A stretch of DNA of 64,000 bases. Origin: Notamacropus eugenii. Lineage: Eukaryota > Chordata > Mammalia > Diprotodontia > Macropodidae. The stretch covers positions 66,665,427 to 66,729,426 of the forward strand of contig NC_092879.1 in the NCBI RefSeq assembly GCF_028372415.1. The letters run 5' to 3'. This document shows, in pieces, positions 29,561 through 39,399 of the stretch. The notes beneath the pieces are model-generated. The model ran no database searches, was not told the DNA's origin, and was given only the letters and a program-made list of their open reading frames with translations. Position 1 is the first letter of the stretch; the number at the start of each line of letters is the position of its first letter. A program made the translations under genes and the position numbers.

Positions 29561-30658
29561 TCATTCTTGTGTTAGAAAGTCAAATTTTCTTTCCAGCTCT
29601 GGTCTTTTCATCAGGAAAATTTGAAAGTCCTCTATTTCATTGAAAGACCATTTTTTCTCCTGAAGTATTATACTCAGTTTTGCTGGGTAGGTGATTCTTG
29701 GCTTCAGTCCTAGTTCCTTTGACTTCTGGAATATCCTATTCCATTCCCTTCTATCCTTCAATGTAGAGGGTGCCAGATCTTGTGCTATCCTGACTGTATT
29801 TCCACAATACTTGAATTGTTTCTTTCTAGCTGCTTGCAATATTTTCTCTTTCACCTGGGAATTCTGGAATTTGGCCACAATGCTCCTAGGAGTTTCTCTT
29901 TTTGGATCTCTTTCATGCGGTGTTCTGCGGATTCCTTGAATATTTATTTTGCCTTCTGGTTCTAGAATCTCAGGGCAGTTTTCCTTGATAATTTCATGGA
30001 AGATGATGTCTAGGCTCTTCTTTTGATCATGGTTTTCAGGTAGTCCCAGAATTTTTACATTGTCTCTCCTGATTCTATTTTCCAGGTCAGTTGTTTTTCC
30101 AGTAAGATATTTCACATTATCTTCCATTTTTCGAATCTGCGCGGTATGTTCTGAGATATCTGTCTTTCTCATAAAGTCCTTAGCGTCCATCTGTACCATT
30201 CCAGTTTTGAAAGATCTATTTTCTTCAGTGAGCTTTTGAATCTCCTTTTCCATTTGGTTAATTCTGCTTTTGAAATCATTCTTCTCCTCATTGGCCCCTT
30301 GCACCTCCCTTGCCAACTGAGTTAGGCTAGTTCTCAAGGTGCCAATTTCTTCAAGATTTTTTTGGTTCTCCTTTAGCAGGGAGCTGATCTGCTTTTCATG
30401 CTTCTCCCTCATCCCTCTCATTTCCCTTCCCAGTGTTTCCTCCACCTCTCTAACTTGATTTTCAAAATTCCTCTTGAGCTCTTCCATGGCATGAGCCCAT
30501 TGGGTGGGCTGGGACACAGAAGTCTTGATTTCTGTGTCTTTGCCTGATGGCAAGCATTGTTCCTCCCCATCAGAAAGGAAGGGAGGAAGTGTCTTTTCTC
30601 CGAGAAAATACCCTTCAATAGTTTTATTTCTTTTGCCTTTTCTGGGCATTCTCCCCAA
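29561..30658 (-). CDS. HAL1/L1 ORF1 protein (RNA-binding nucleic acid chaperone)
   Basis: The intact 365-residue ORF1p begins MGRMPRKGKRNKTIEGYF, with a basic N terminus. A long coiled coil follows (about 54-195, rich in E, K, Q and L heptads; for example EELKRNFENQVREVEETLG), which trimerises L1 ORF1p. Next is an RRM-like domain starting at RRDNVKILGLPENHDQKKS (about 197) and a C-terminal domain (about 255-350) with the conserved segments RETPRSIVAKFQNSQVKEK, KILQAARKK and GLKPRITYPAKLSI. ORF1p coats the element RNA and acts as a chaperone during target-primed reverse transcription. No stop or frameshift breaks it. It is the only protein gene of this element; the next 985 bp on that strand hold no reverse transcriptase. 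Confidence 0.9.
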   Translation of the reverse strand: MGRMPRKGKRNKTIEGYFLGEKTLPPFLSDGEEQCLPSGKDTEIKTSVSQPTQWAHAMEELKRNFENQVREVEETLGREMRGMREKHEKQISSLLKENQKNLEEIGTLRTSLTQLAREVQGANEEKNDFKSRINQMEKEIQKLTEENRSFKTGMVQMDAKDFMRKTDISEHTAQIRKMEDNVKYLTGKTTDLENRIRRDNVKILGLPENHDQKKSLDIIFHEIIKENCPEILEPEGKINIQGIRRTPHERDPKRETPRSIVAKFQNSQVKEKILQAARKKQFKYCGNTVRIAQDLAPSTLKDRREWNRIFQKSKELGLKPRITYPAKLSIILQEKKWSFNEIEDFQIFLMKRPELERKFDFLTQE

Positions 30659-31316
30659 TCAGTGACCTGACCTCTGAATGTTCTCCTCACACCCTCTTCG
30701 CCTCCTGGTCCTCCCAGCCAGCGTTTGGGGACTGAGATTGAAATGCTGCTTCCCACCTTAGGGTTTTTGGTGGGGGCAGGGCTGCTAAGCAGTGTGAGAA
30801 TTAAGTTCAGGTGGTCAGGGGCAGGGCCGCCTCTCTGGCTCAGTTCCCTCAGGGGGTTTATGCACAGACCTTCCACAATGGATCCAGGCTCCCGCCCGTT
30901 TGGGGAGCCCCTGTCTGTAGCCGCCTCTCAGCTTCTATCTCCTGGGGGGCCCCGAGCCATGGGGGCACCCCACTCCTCTCTCAACCCGCCAAAGAGACTC
31001 TCTCACCTACCCCCGTCAGTCACCTGTTGGTGGGGGGGCTTGTGCCGCCGCTGGAGATCCCGTCCCTGTAGCCCTCTCGGATCTTTTCCTCACGGTGTCG
31101 TGGCTGCGGCAGGGCTGCCCTCTGCTCCCCGTCCAGCGCCCAGTCCACGGCGCGAAGGACCCCCCGCGAGAGGTTTGCAGGTCTCTCCGGAACAGGAATC
31201 TCCCTCGCTCCAATATTCCGTGGTCTCTGGGTGCAGAATTCGCCCTGGGTTGGTCCCCTCTAGCCGTTCTGTGGTTTGTGGGTTCGGAGCTATGTGTATG
31301 TGCATCTTTCTACTTC

Positions 31317-31324
31317 GCCATCTT
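31317..31324 (-). promoter_or_regulatory. YY1-like site at the HAL1 5' end
   Basis: AAGATGGC lies about 13 nt from the element's first base. Human L1 has a YY1 site at nearly the same place that sets the transcription start. This supports the 5' end being complete. Confidence 0.6.
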
Positions 31325-31336
31325 GGCTCCGCCCCC

Positions 31337-31349
31337 AGCATGCTCACTT
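31337..31349. repeat. Target-site duplication, 5' side of HAL1
   Basis: agcatgctcactt, identical to 28561-28573. Confidence 0.95.
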
Positions 31350-31592
31350 CTTGCCCTAGTTTCTTTCAAGGCTCAGCTCAAGGGCTATCTCTATGCAAAA
31401 GCGTTTCCTTCCCCTTCTAAAATTACTTTGGATTTCCTCCGTTTATATTTTATGCTTATTTAATTGGGAACATGTTGCATCTTCCTAGTAAAATATAATC
31501 TCCTCGAGGGCAAGGACTGTTTCTTCCTGTCTTTGTGTCCCCAGGTCCTAGCACAGTTCCTGACACATAGTAAATGCTTAATAAGTTCGTGT
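31350..31592 (+). repeat. L2 LINE 3' end, part 2 (split by HAL1)
   Basis: It continues part 1 with 'tttcaaggctcagctcaagg', 'ctcgagggcaaggactgttt', 'cctagcacagttcctgacac' and the terminal 'gtaaatgcttaataagt'. Confidence 0.75.
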
Positions 31593-31695
31593 TGGCTCAT
31601 TGATTTTCCTTTACATTATTGAGGTCATCATAGAAATGGTTGTCCTTGTTCTCAGTACTTTACTTTGCATCATTTCATACAACTCTTCCTTCTGG
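31593..31695 (-). mobile_element. Short L1 fragment
   Basis: 'ttccttcaca'-type L1 antisense texture with 'ctttgcatcatttcataca', also seen in the L1 copies at 55920 and 53710. It is short, so the call is tentative. Confidence 0.4.
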
Positions 31696-31869
31696 TCAGT
31701 GATACTCCCCCCATCCATCTTTCATTCACCTTCTTGTCCCTGTATACCCCTCATGCCTGTGTTTGGTTCTCTCTCTTCCTGTTCTAGACTCACAGAGGAC
31801 AAGGCAGCATTTGCACTGAGTAAGCTCAGAAAGCCTTTACATCACTAGTAAGGAACTGCAACAAACAAA

Positions 31870-32690
31870 CACTTCACTTGGAGTCCTCTTGGACTGTTCT
31901 TCCTCCATTACCTCCCACTTCCCATCATTCACCAAATCTTCTGTGACATCTTTTCTCTCACCTCCTTTCCTTTCCCACTGAGGCTGCCCTAGTTCACCCT
32001 TTATCACCTCTCAGTCGAATTCTCATAATATTCTTGCAGTGGATTCTAGTTACTTCCTAACCAGTCTTCCTTGTCTCTTCCTAATTCATCCTTCACACTG
32101 TTGCTCAGGTTATCCTCCTAATGCATTGATCCAATATCACTCTACTACTCAAAACCTTCAATGGCTCCCTATTACCTCCTTATTCAATGATAAACTCTTG
32201 CTCTTAGACTTGCATTCCTCCCAGCACTCCCTCTCCACATACTTTTCATCCTTCTTTTCTACTCCCCATTGCATGCTCTTCCAAAGTGCCCTATTCCCTC
32301 TCCCCCTTTTTCATCGTTCCCTTTCCAGTCTCCATGCCCTTATTCACACACTTCCTCATGCCAAAAATGAACTCCCCATTCTGTGTTCAAATACTGCCTT
32401 TCTTTGGGGGCCAACCCAAGTGCCACCTCCTCCCTGAAGCCTTCTGTGACCCACTCCACCCCTTGGGAATGGGTTCTTTCCTCCTCATTTCTCATAGTAC
32501 ATTGACCAGATCACTCCTCTATACCCTGTATCATAGCTCGTTGAAAACCTCTGCCTTATCCTGACCTCCATTAGAGTGCCAGTTCCTTGGAAGCAGGGAC
32601 TGTCTTTGATTTCTTGTACTGTCTCTAGAGCCCACTAAGGGACCTTGCATTTAGTAGCTGCTTAGAAAATTGGTGATGGTGGCCCCCAAA
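31870..32690 (+). repeat. L2 LINE 3' region
   Basis: An 800-bp pyrimidine-rich L2 arrangement: 'cttccttgtctcttcctaat', 'ctactactcaaaaccttcaa', 'tggctccctattacctcc', 'accctgtatcatagctcg', 'tccttggaagcagggactgt' and 'gcatttagtagctgctta'. Open frames across it are LINE debris. Confidence 0.7.
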
Positions 32691-33259
32691 GATCAGCATG
32701 CTTTCACTAGCCATATGCTTTGCCAAACACTTGACTGGTCTCTGGTTTCCCTGAGTATCATGTTTCTTCTCTGTCTGCCCAAGAGAACGGAGGACTGGTA
32801 GAATGGGAAGGTAACTCCAAATGGCTTCCTGATGCTCCTGCAGTCAACTTTAGTATGTCATCTGTGACTAAAGGAAAGAAAATGGAAGGACTGTTTATGC
32901 TGTCTCGGTGTTTTCTTTGTGGGAAGGTCACGTGCTATTCTCCACAGTGAGTTCAACTTCTCCATCACCATCATCAATTCAGCATTGCTGTACATTACCC
33001 AGCATGCCCTCTGAGACAGCCAGAGAGTACAGAGTGTTTCCTGCCAGGCACTGCAGCCTCCTATCTTCTCTGACAAATGGTCTCTAGAGAAATATTGGGT
33101 TCTTTTGGCGGAGAAAATCTTATCACATTTCCCTTTGGTCCTTAGGGTCAAATAGCTTATTTCCCAGCAAAGACTGCAAAGAAACAAAGGAAACCAAAGG
33201 CTAAATTTGTGTAGCCTTTGTTTGCTACCCTGTGGAGAAGAAGCAGTTGTGGTGCTGTG
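32691..33259. other. Unassigned DNA
   Basis: No recognised feature. A palindromic E-box GTCACGTG occurs near 32926; on its own it is not evidence of regulation. Confidence 0.4.
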
Positions 33260-33485
33260 TGTGTGTGTCTCTAAGTCGAAAGATGTGAGTTCAAATCCTA
33301 GTTCAGCCCCTTCCTGGTTGTGTGTCCAGAGTTAGTGGCTAAAGTTCTCCTGTGGTCTACTTCTACTTGCTTAAAATGAGAATAACAACACTTTCTCCCT
33401 CTACCTCCCAGGGTGGTTGTGAAGAAAGCCCCTTGTCATCTATGTGGCATTCTAGAAAGCTAAGTTGTTGATGGATGGCTACCTT
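33260..33485 (+). repeat. MIR/MAR1-type CORE-SINE
   Basis: Sense copy: 'gatgtgagttcaaatcctag', 'cttcctggttgtgtgtcca', 'tacctcccagggtggttgtg'. Confidence 0.65.
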
Positions 33486-33609
33486 ATTGTACTTTCCAAA
33501 CCCAGTATAATTCCCTGACAGCTCCAAAGGAGAACTCCTGATCCAGTGTCATCTGCCCTTGTCTGCTGAAACTGACTTGGTCCATCTAGGAACTTCTGAA
33601 AGCTTGCAG

Positions 33610-33870
33610 ATCTGAAGACAGACAGACAAACAAGCACTTTTCAAGTGCTTACTGTATGCCAGACACAGGACTCAAACCTGAAGACACACATGCAAGAAAG
33701 CAGTATCATCTCTGCCGTCAAGGAGCTTACATTCAAAAAAATATGAAAAAATTTATAATAGCCCCTCCCTCCCAGGGTTGTTGGGGGATCTGATGAGATC
33801 ATAATTGTAAAGCACTTAGCACAGTGCTTGGCACACAGTAAATCCTATATACATATTAGTAATTATTATT
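33610..33870 (+). repeat. Ancient repeat fragment joined to a CORE-SINE 3' end
   Basis: 'agtgcttactgtatgccaga' and 'gtcaaggagcttacattc' belong to a widespread old mammalian repeat of uncertain name. From about 33765 the CORE-SINE 3' half follows ('cctccctcccagggttgttg', 'agcacttagcacagtgcttg'). Confidence 0.6.
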
Positions 33871-34034
33871 CTAATGGGAGAAGACAAGACATAAAGGAGA
33901 GGGAAAGGGAATGGTGGGAAAGGGCATGATGTGAAAAGTGTGGAGAGGATTAGGGTTGATGGCTAGAGTGGAGGTAGCTTCAGTGGGAATGGAAGAAAGC
34001 AACTTTTGGAAAATATTCCAAAGTTTGTACTTCA

Positions 34035-34305
34035 CTAGTGATCATAGTAGATAGGCCTCTGGGCCTGGGGTCAGGAAGACCCAAGTTCAAATCCAATCTC
34101 AGACATTTATTAGCTATTTGGCCCTAGGCAAGTTACTTCACCTCTGTCTGCCTCAGTTTCCTCAGCTGTAAAATGGGAATGATAATAGCACCTACCTCCT
34201 TGAATTGTGGTGAGGATAAAATGAGATACTATTTGTAAAGTGCCTAGCACAGCTTCTGGCACATAGTAGGTGCTCTAAAAACGCTGTTATTGTTATGTGA
34301 CAATT
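34035..34305 (+). repeat. MIR/MAR1-type CORE-SINE, well preserved
   Basis: A full-length sense copy from a tRNA-like head through 'aagttcaaatccaatctcag', 'cagtttcctcagctgtaaaa', 'agcacctacctccttgaatt' to 'gcacatagtaggtgctct'. Confidence 0.85.
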
Positions 34306-35339
34306 TGAGAAAGTGGAAATTTGTGAAAGTGGAATATTGTTGATGATCAAAATGAATCATTTCTACTCCTAGGCAGTAGCTTAGATGCTCGAAGACTTTT
34401 GGGCACAATATATTCAGTATCAATTATTGACAAAAAGATGCAATCAAGAAAAAATCCCTTTTCATTTGGGTATTTTACTTTCAGCCCTAGTGCTGAAGAG
34501 CCATTTTCTTATTCACTTTCTCCTTTATCAGTAATCCATGCTTTGCATCTTCACTGTCTTGCTCTATTATGATAATACAGATAGTTTTAGACATGTGTTC
34601 CCCTCCTCCCTAGGTCTTGGCAATGAAGGATATCAAAACTCTCCCCTTCCAAAAAAAGGGAGATAGGTTTTCCTTCATATCTTGTTTTCTCCTATACCTA
34701 TGTTTTCTTTACTGAACAGAGTTTATTATCTCTAGCAAGATCTCAAAGTCCAGATCTACAGGAAAAGATGCAAGTGGACCTTCTCACCTGGAAAAACTTA
34801 GTTTCCAGGTGAGGAAAATAAATTGTCTTCTCACCTGAAAACTAAATTGGACTCTGACCTGATAAGACAAGGTCCTAGTCTTTTCAGTGGCAGAAGTTCT
34901 CCTAGTTTCTGAAAATATGTCTGGCTTCCCTGAAAGGGATGTCTTTAAATACATGCTTTCCAAATGGCAAAGACCATGGTCTATCTAGCAGTGGAAATGA
35001 CTTGTTTATTGAGGTTTCACCGTAACACCCACATTTATTACAATAAAGGAAATGTCCAGTAAGGCCTCTCATGCCTAGAGAAGTACAATTGTGTTGGTGG
35101 TTAGGCCAACACAATTTTAAGGCCCTTGTGGGGAAGAAGTGTGGGTACTTGAATCACCAGCCAGAAGGGGCTTGATTTATTGGAACACTCACTAAAATCC
35201 AAAGGGAGAAGGGGAAGCGATGAGAGGGTGAGAAGGAAACTTGTTTACTGGAGCAAGAATTCAAGCTGGTAGAACAAATCTAAATTCATTTCCACATGTC
35301 AGCCCCACTAACACCCAAAGACAAAAAGCATATCCCTGC
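34306..35339. other. Unassigned DNA with a short hairpin
   Basis: Only a perfect 11-bp inverted repeat (aattgtgttgg at 35087-35097, ccaacacaatt at 35106-35116, 8-nt loop) stands out. No gene is recognised. Confidence 0.5.
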
Positions 35340-36610
35340 TGAGTGTTCTCTTCTCTAGGCTACATATGCCCCAATCTATCAATTGATGTTTCTATGTCAT
35401 GAACTCAAGGCCCATCACAATCCTGTTTGCCTTCCTCCAAACAAGCCCAAGTCTCTCAGTGTCCTTCTTAAATTGTGATGTCCAGAACTGAGCAGGATAC
35501 TCCCAATAAGGCCTGACAAGTTCAGAGAATAGGGAGACTTTCACCTCTCTTTCTCAGTTATACCCCTCTTAACATATCACAAAATCGAATTACTTTTTAT
35601 TAAAAGTCAAATCATGGTGCTGATTCCTGTTGTTTGCATTCTACTAAGATCCATATATCTTTTTTTAAAAGAATAATCCTTCTCTATTCATGCTTCCTCA
35701 ACTTCTACTGGCAAAGTTGATGTTTTTAAACCTAAGTGAAAGATTTTATTTTATTCTTATTTAATTCCATTTTCTTTTCTTTGATTCTACCTAATGCTCT
35801 AGCCCAAGGATGGGAACCTGCGGCCTTGAGGTCACATGTGACTCTCTAGGTCCTCAAGTGGGACCCTTTGATTGAATAGGCCCTAGAGGGCCACATGTGC
35901 TCTCAAGGCCACAAGTTCCTCACCCCTGATCTAGCCTATCAGGATCCTTCTGGATTTGAACTTTGTCAGTCACTATTGTTAGTTATTCATTCCAATGTGA
36001 TATTATTTGTAAATTTGATGAGAATGCTTTAAGTCATTGGTAAAATTTTAAACATCACAGGGCCCACAGATCTCTGGGGTACTCCACTGGAGGCTTCATA
36101 TCATGTAGACATCGAACCATTAACAACTATTCTTAGGGTCTAGCCATCTAACCAGTTCTGAATCTTAGTTTTTTATTATCATCTGATCCATTTTTTCCAC
36201 AAGAACTCTGAGAACCATTTTATCAAAAATTTTCCCAAAATCTAGATAGAGTAGATGCACAGCATTACCGCCTCATTTACTAGTTTAGGGATGTTGTCAG
36301 AAAAGGAAATAATGTTGGTCTGGTGTAACCTGCTCTTGTCGAAGCTGCCATGCTAGCTTTTTGAAATCATAGCTTTCCTTTCTAGATGTTCATCAGCCAT
36401 CTCTCTAAAGATCTGTTCTAGGAGTTTTCCAGGGGAATTGAAATCAAACTCATTGGCACATAGTTTTCAGACTCTGTTGTTTCCCCTATTTGGAAAATCA
36501 GAACACTATTTGCCCCTTTCCAATCTTGTGGTGCCCCTCAGCTTTCCAAAATCTTTCACATTTCACTGACAGTGATTCAGCAGCCCATCTGCTTGTTTTT
36601 TCAGGAATTA
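35340..36610 (-). mobile_element. CR1/L3 LINE remnant, reverse-transcriptase region
   Basis: Read on the - strand, conceptual segments follow CR1/L3 reverse transcriptase order: an IPGKILEQ-like start (near 36420-36450), HLERKAMI, QHGF-like and TNIISF segments, a VVYLDFxKAFD-like region (36230-36290), and NGxxS-like and TPEICGP-type ends near 36060. Many stops interrupt it. A hAT MITE (35805-35928) sits inside. This is an ancient amniote LINE copy, not a gene. Confidence 0.75.
35797..35936. mobile_element. hAT-type palindromic MITE inserted in CR1/L3, with 8-bp target duplication
   Basis: The element at 35805-35928 begins caaggatgggaacctgcggc and ends in a matching inverted end (gccacaagttcctcacccctg, 35908-35928). 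The inner halves are also inverted (gaggtcacatgtgac against ggccacatgtgctctc). It is flanked by ctctagcc (35797-35804) and atctagcc (35929-35936), an 8-bp duplication with one mismatch, as expected for hAT. A longer relative lies at 58566-58767. Confidence 0.8.
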
Positions 36611-37120
36611 AGCATCTCCTTCATTTCCACAATGATCAAATCACTTCATGGTGCCATCAGTGTCCATGTGCTTGTCTTCCCACGGTTCCTCAAACAAAAC
36701 TGTTCTGTTTTGTCATTTTGCCAATCTGGTGGGTGTGAAATTGCACCCCAGAGTTGTTTTGCTTTGCATTTTTGGAACATTTTTAATATGATCATTGGTA
36801 GCTTACCTTTCTTGTTTTGAGTACTGTCCTTTGAATTTTATTGGCCAATCATGAGCAATTTATATCTTTCCAACTACTTAGATCTATCTATATTTCCATA
36901 GACTGTTTTGTGGTTGTATTCATATAGTTTTTGTGTATGTCTTAATAACTAGATACCCTGATATTTTATACATTCCATAATTATTATAATGGAATTTATT
37001 TTTCTGTCTCTTCCTATTGGTTTTTGTTTGGACAGTACAGAAAGGCTGATAATTCCTGTGAGTTTATTTTATATCCTACTTCTTTACTGAAGTTATTCAT
37101 TGTTAAATTAATTTTAGTTG
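36611..37120 (-). mobile_element. L1 LINE fragment, ORF2 region
   Basis: Antisense L1 blocks such as 'gccaatctggtgggtgtgaa', 'ttgctttgcatttttggaac' and 'tttctgtctcttcctattgg' are present, much worn. Confidence 0.5.
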
Positions 37121-37199
37121 ACTCACTAGGGTCTTCCAAGTAAACATCGGACATTGTACAGATGACATAATGACTTCAAGCCTATCATCCTGTCAAACT

Positions 37200-37460
37200 G
37201 GACTATTCTCTGTCCCATAAACACACATTGTGCTCACTTATGTTCATTCCTTTACACACACTATTCTTCATGCCCAGAATGCCACCCTTTCTCCTCTCCA
37301 CCTGCTGAGTTCCTATTCTTCCTTTCAAACCCAATTCAAAAGTCTTATCATTCACAATGGCTGCCATGCATGATCCTCTGTCCTTGACAGCCATCCCTCT
37401 CTGAATTTGGTTACACTTCTGCAGAGTCCCTGATGCAGCTCTTCAATTAAATTATTAAGT
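37200..37460 (+). repeat. L2-like LINE fragment
   Basis: Blocks 'cacactattcttcatgccca', 'gaatgccaccctttctcct' and 'caaacccaattcaaaagtct' follow L2 3' order; the terminus is absent. Confidence 0.5.
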
Positions 37461-37471
37461 ATTATAAGATA

Positions 37472-37615
37472 GGGGTAGCTAGGTGGCACAGTGGATAGAG
37501 CACTAGCCCTGGAGTCAGGAGGACCTGAGTTCAAATATGGCCTCAGACACTTACTAGCTGTGTGACCCTGGGAAATTCACTTAACCCCAATTGCTTCCCC
37601 CTCCCCCCAAAAAGT
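37472..37615 (+). repeat. WSINE1-type tRNA-derived SINE
   Basis: A short well-preserved SINE: 'aggggtagctaggtggcaca', 'gtggatagagcactagccct', 'ggagtcaggaggacctgagt', 'gtgtgaccctgggaaattca', then 'cttaaccccaattgctt' and a C/A-rich tail. The Pol III A-box (TGGCACAGTGG) and B-box (GAGTTCAAAT) positions are visible. It is the youngest-looking SINE in the window and the best lineage marker. Confidence 0.85.
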
Positions 37616-37619
37616 ATTA

Positions 37620-37815
37620 TTTGGAAACAGTGTAGTATTTTGGAAAAAGTATTAGATTGACAACTTTGATTTGAGTCTGCCCAAATCTATGTGGTTCTGC
37701 TATTTACTTCTTATACCACTCTCTGGTCTTACTTTCCTCATCTGCAAAATGAGGAGATGCATTTGATGATGATGACCTCTGAGGTCCTTTCTAGCTCTAA
37801 ATCTGTGATCTACTA
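37620..37815 (+). repeat. MIR3-type SINE
   Basis: Sense copy ending in 'tcatctgcaaaatgagga', 'ctgaggtcctttctagctct' and 'aaatctgtgatc'. Confidence 0.6.
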
Positions 37816-37968
37816 GTGTTTATTATAGCTGTCTGCATTTGTGGTTATCTTCTCCCCCTCCCCCTACACGACCCCCCGCAAAGCATCTTCTTTGAAGAAA
37901 GGAACATTTTCTTATCCAAACTTTCTTGCCTCCTTCAGTGGGCCAGCACAGTATATGCAGGGGTTTCT

Positions 37969-38188
37969 GACTAAATGTTTGTCACATGAATATTGAAGGT
38001 TTTAGAATAGATCAGTACCATAGGTTCTGAATTAAATCTGTTTGGAGCAGGTTAGGCCTGAATAAAGACAATGACTCAAAAGGACAGATGAGAAATATAA
38101 AGAAAAGATAGATTTCACTGCTCATCATATTTATTATATTGAAAATATGGATGCTTGATATTTGCATCTCAGTCGAATTGTATGTCTG
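37969..38188 (+). repeat. Direct duplication, copy 1
   Basis: From about 37997 to 38182 this is nearly identical to 39172-39360 (a handful of differences), with a looser match over the first 25 nt. It is not a repeat family I recognise. The high identity among much older repeats implies a recent local duplication or an assembly duplication. Confidence 0.9.
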
Positions 38189-38889
38189 TATAATCTTATT
38201 CTTAACTTGCTATCCTGGTCATCAGGCTCGTGACATAATGGAAAAATCCTTTGCCAATATGATTGTGTATGTCTGAGGGGGGATGGGAGCAGAGCTTTTC
38301 ACTGAAGGCAAGCCCCGGATGAAAGCTGGCAGGAAGATTGCTAGCTGTGCCGGAAGCAGGGACGTTATCATGGAATAACATGGAGGGAATGTAAGGAATA
38401 AAAACGCCATACAAAACTGACTGAAAGGGAGAAAAGGAGCAGAAATGAACCTTGGGGAACAGAGGACTGTGTTCACTTGGAATGAAACGAGATGTAAAAC
38501 ACCTGCTGAACCGTAAAGAAGAGAGCAGAAAGTTTGGGGGCACTCAAAATTTCAGCCCTTTTCTGTGCATCTCACTGCTCACAGTTGTTTTGGTGCTTGG
38601 ACTTATTCCAAGCAGAGTATTGATTTCTCAGCCTGCCCTGTTTTAACTGAATTCTCTTCAGCCCAACCTTGATCATTATTTCCAGTGTGTACCAGAATGT
38701 GCAAGAAGTTAGAGGCCTTCCTCGTCCCCAGCAAGCACAGAACATACACTCTCTAATTCAGCAAAACTGGCCTTCTTGCTATGTGAAGCTCCATTTCCAG
38801 GCTGGTGAGTGCTGGGAGAAACTTACCAGATCATTTCTCCCTCATCCCCCACTCTCCCCTCTTCCTAACTTCCTATAAAAAGACAGTGA
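38189..38889. other. Unassigned DNA between the duplicated segments
   Basis: No gene is recognised. A short L2-like block (ctggccttcttgctatgtga) occurs near 38768. A 113-codon frame on the - strand (38202-38543) has no family resemblance. Confidence 0.4.
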
Positions 38890-39125
38890 GGCACTGCAGG
38901 GGAAACACTACTGAGGGCCTGGAATCAGGAAGACTTGTGTTCAGTTGTGGCCCTGTGTGACCCTGGGCAAGTCACTTAACCTTGGTCTGTCTCAGTTTCC
39001 TTATCTATAAAATGGGGATAATAATAACACATTTCCCTGGGTTGGTGTAATGATAAATTGGGATAACATTTGGAAAGTGCTTTACTAGCTATTACTATGT
39101 TAATGTTATTGTTATTGTAGAAGGT
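38890..39125 (+). repeat. MIR/MAR1-type CORE-SINE
   Basis: Sense copy with an internal loss: 'ctggaatcaggaagacttg', 'gtgaccctgggcaagtcact', 'tccttatctataaaatgggg', ending in ATTACTATGTTAATG-like repeats. Confidence 0.75.
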
Positions 39126-39146
39126 AGCATCATCCTCCCAGTCACC

Positions 39147-39370
39147 GACTAAATGTTTGCCAAATGAAGGTTTAAGGTTTTAGAATAGATCAGTACCATA
39201 GGTTCTGAATTAAATCTGTTTGGAGCAGGTTAGGCCTGAATAAAGACAATGACTCAAAAGGACAGATGAGAAATATAAAGAAAAGATAGATTTCACTGCT
39301 CATCGTATTTATTATATTGAAAATATGGATGCTTGAAATTTGCATCTCAGTCAGATTGTGCATCTGTGTA
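39147..39370 (+). repeat. Direct duplication, copy 2
   Basis: See copy 1 at 37969-38188. The two copies start 1,178 bp apart. The left junction follows a CORE-SINE and the right side runs into an old HAL1. Confidence 0.9.
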
Positions 39371-39399
39371 CTGTGTACCATGGGCTTGCAACCTAGCTG

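Larger units (their letters stand above)
28574..31336 (-). mobile_element. Full-length HAL1 (half-L1) retrotransposon
   Basis: The element reads on the - strand and is flanked by a perfect 13-bp target-site duplication. From 5' to 3' it has a GGGGGCGGAGCCAAGATGGC start, a GC- and CpG-rich 5' UTR of about 680 bp, one intact ORF1 (30658-29561), a 3' region of about 985 bp that includes a (GT) run (29380-29424) and a purine-rich stretch, and a poly(A) tail. There is no ORF2. HAL1 elements are L1 derivatives that keep only ORF1 and must borrow L1 reverse transcriptase. Intact ORF, intact ends and a perfect duplication point to a young insertion. A single L1 with ORF2 deleted is less likely, because an older copy at 39400-40390 has the same ORF1/3' UTR junction. 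Confidence 0.85.

Noticed and set aside
30725-31463. Several GC-rich frames of 60-231 codons, both strands
   Set aside because: They lie in the HAL1 5' UTR, which is CpG-rich; none resembles a protein and they disagree with the element's coding strand organisation.
32860-33187. 109-codon open frame on the - strand
   Set aside because: No protein resemblance and no exon signals.
37472-37560. tRNA gene
   Set aside because: The Pol III A- and B-boxes belong to a tRNA-derived SINE; the cloverleaf stems are not complementary and the SINE body follows.
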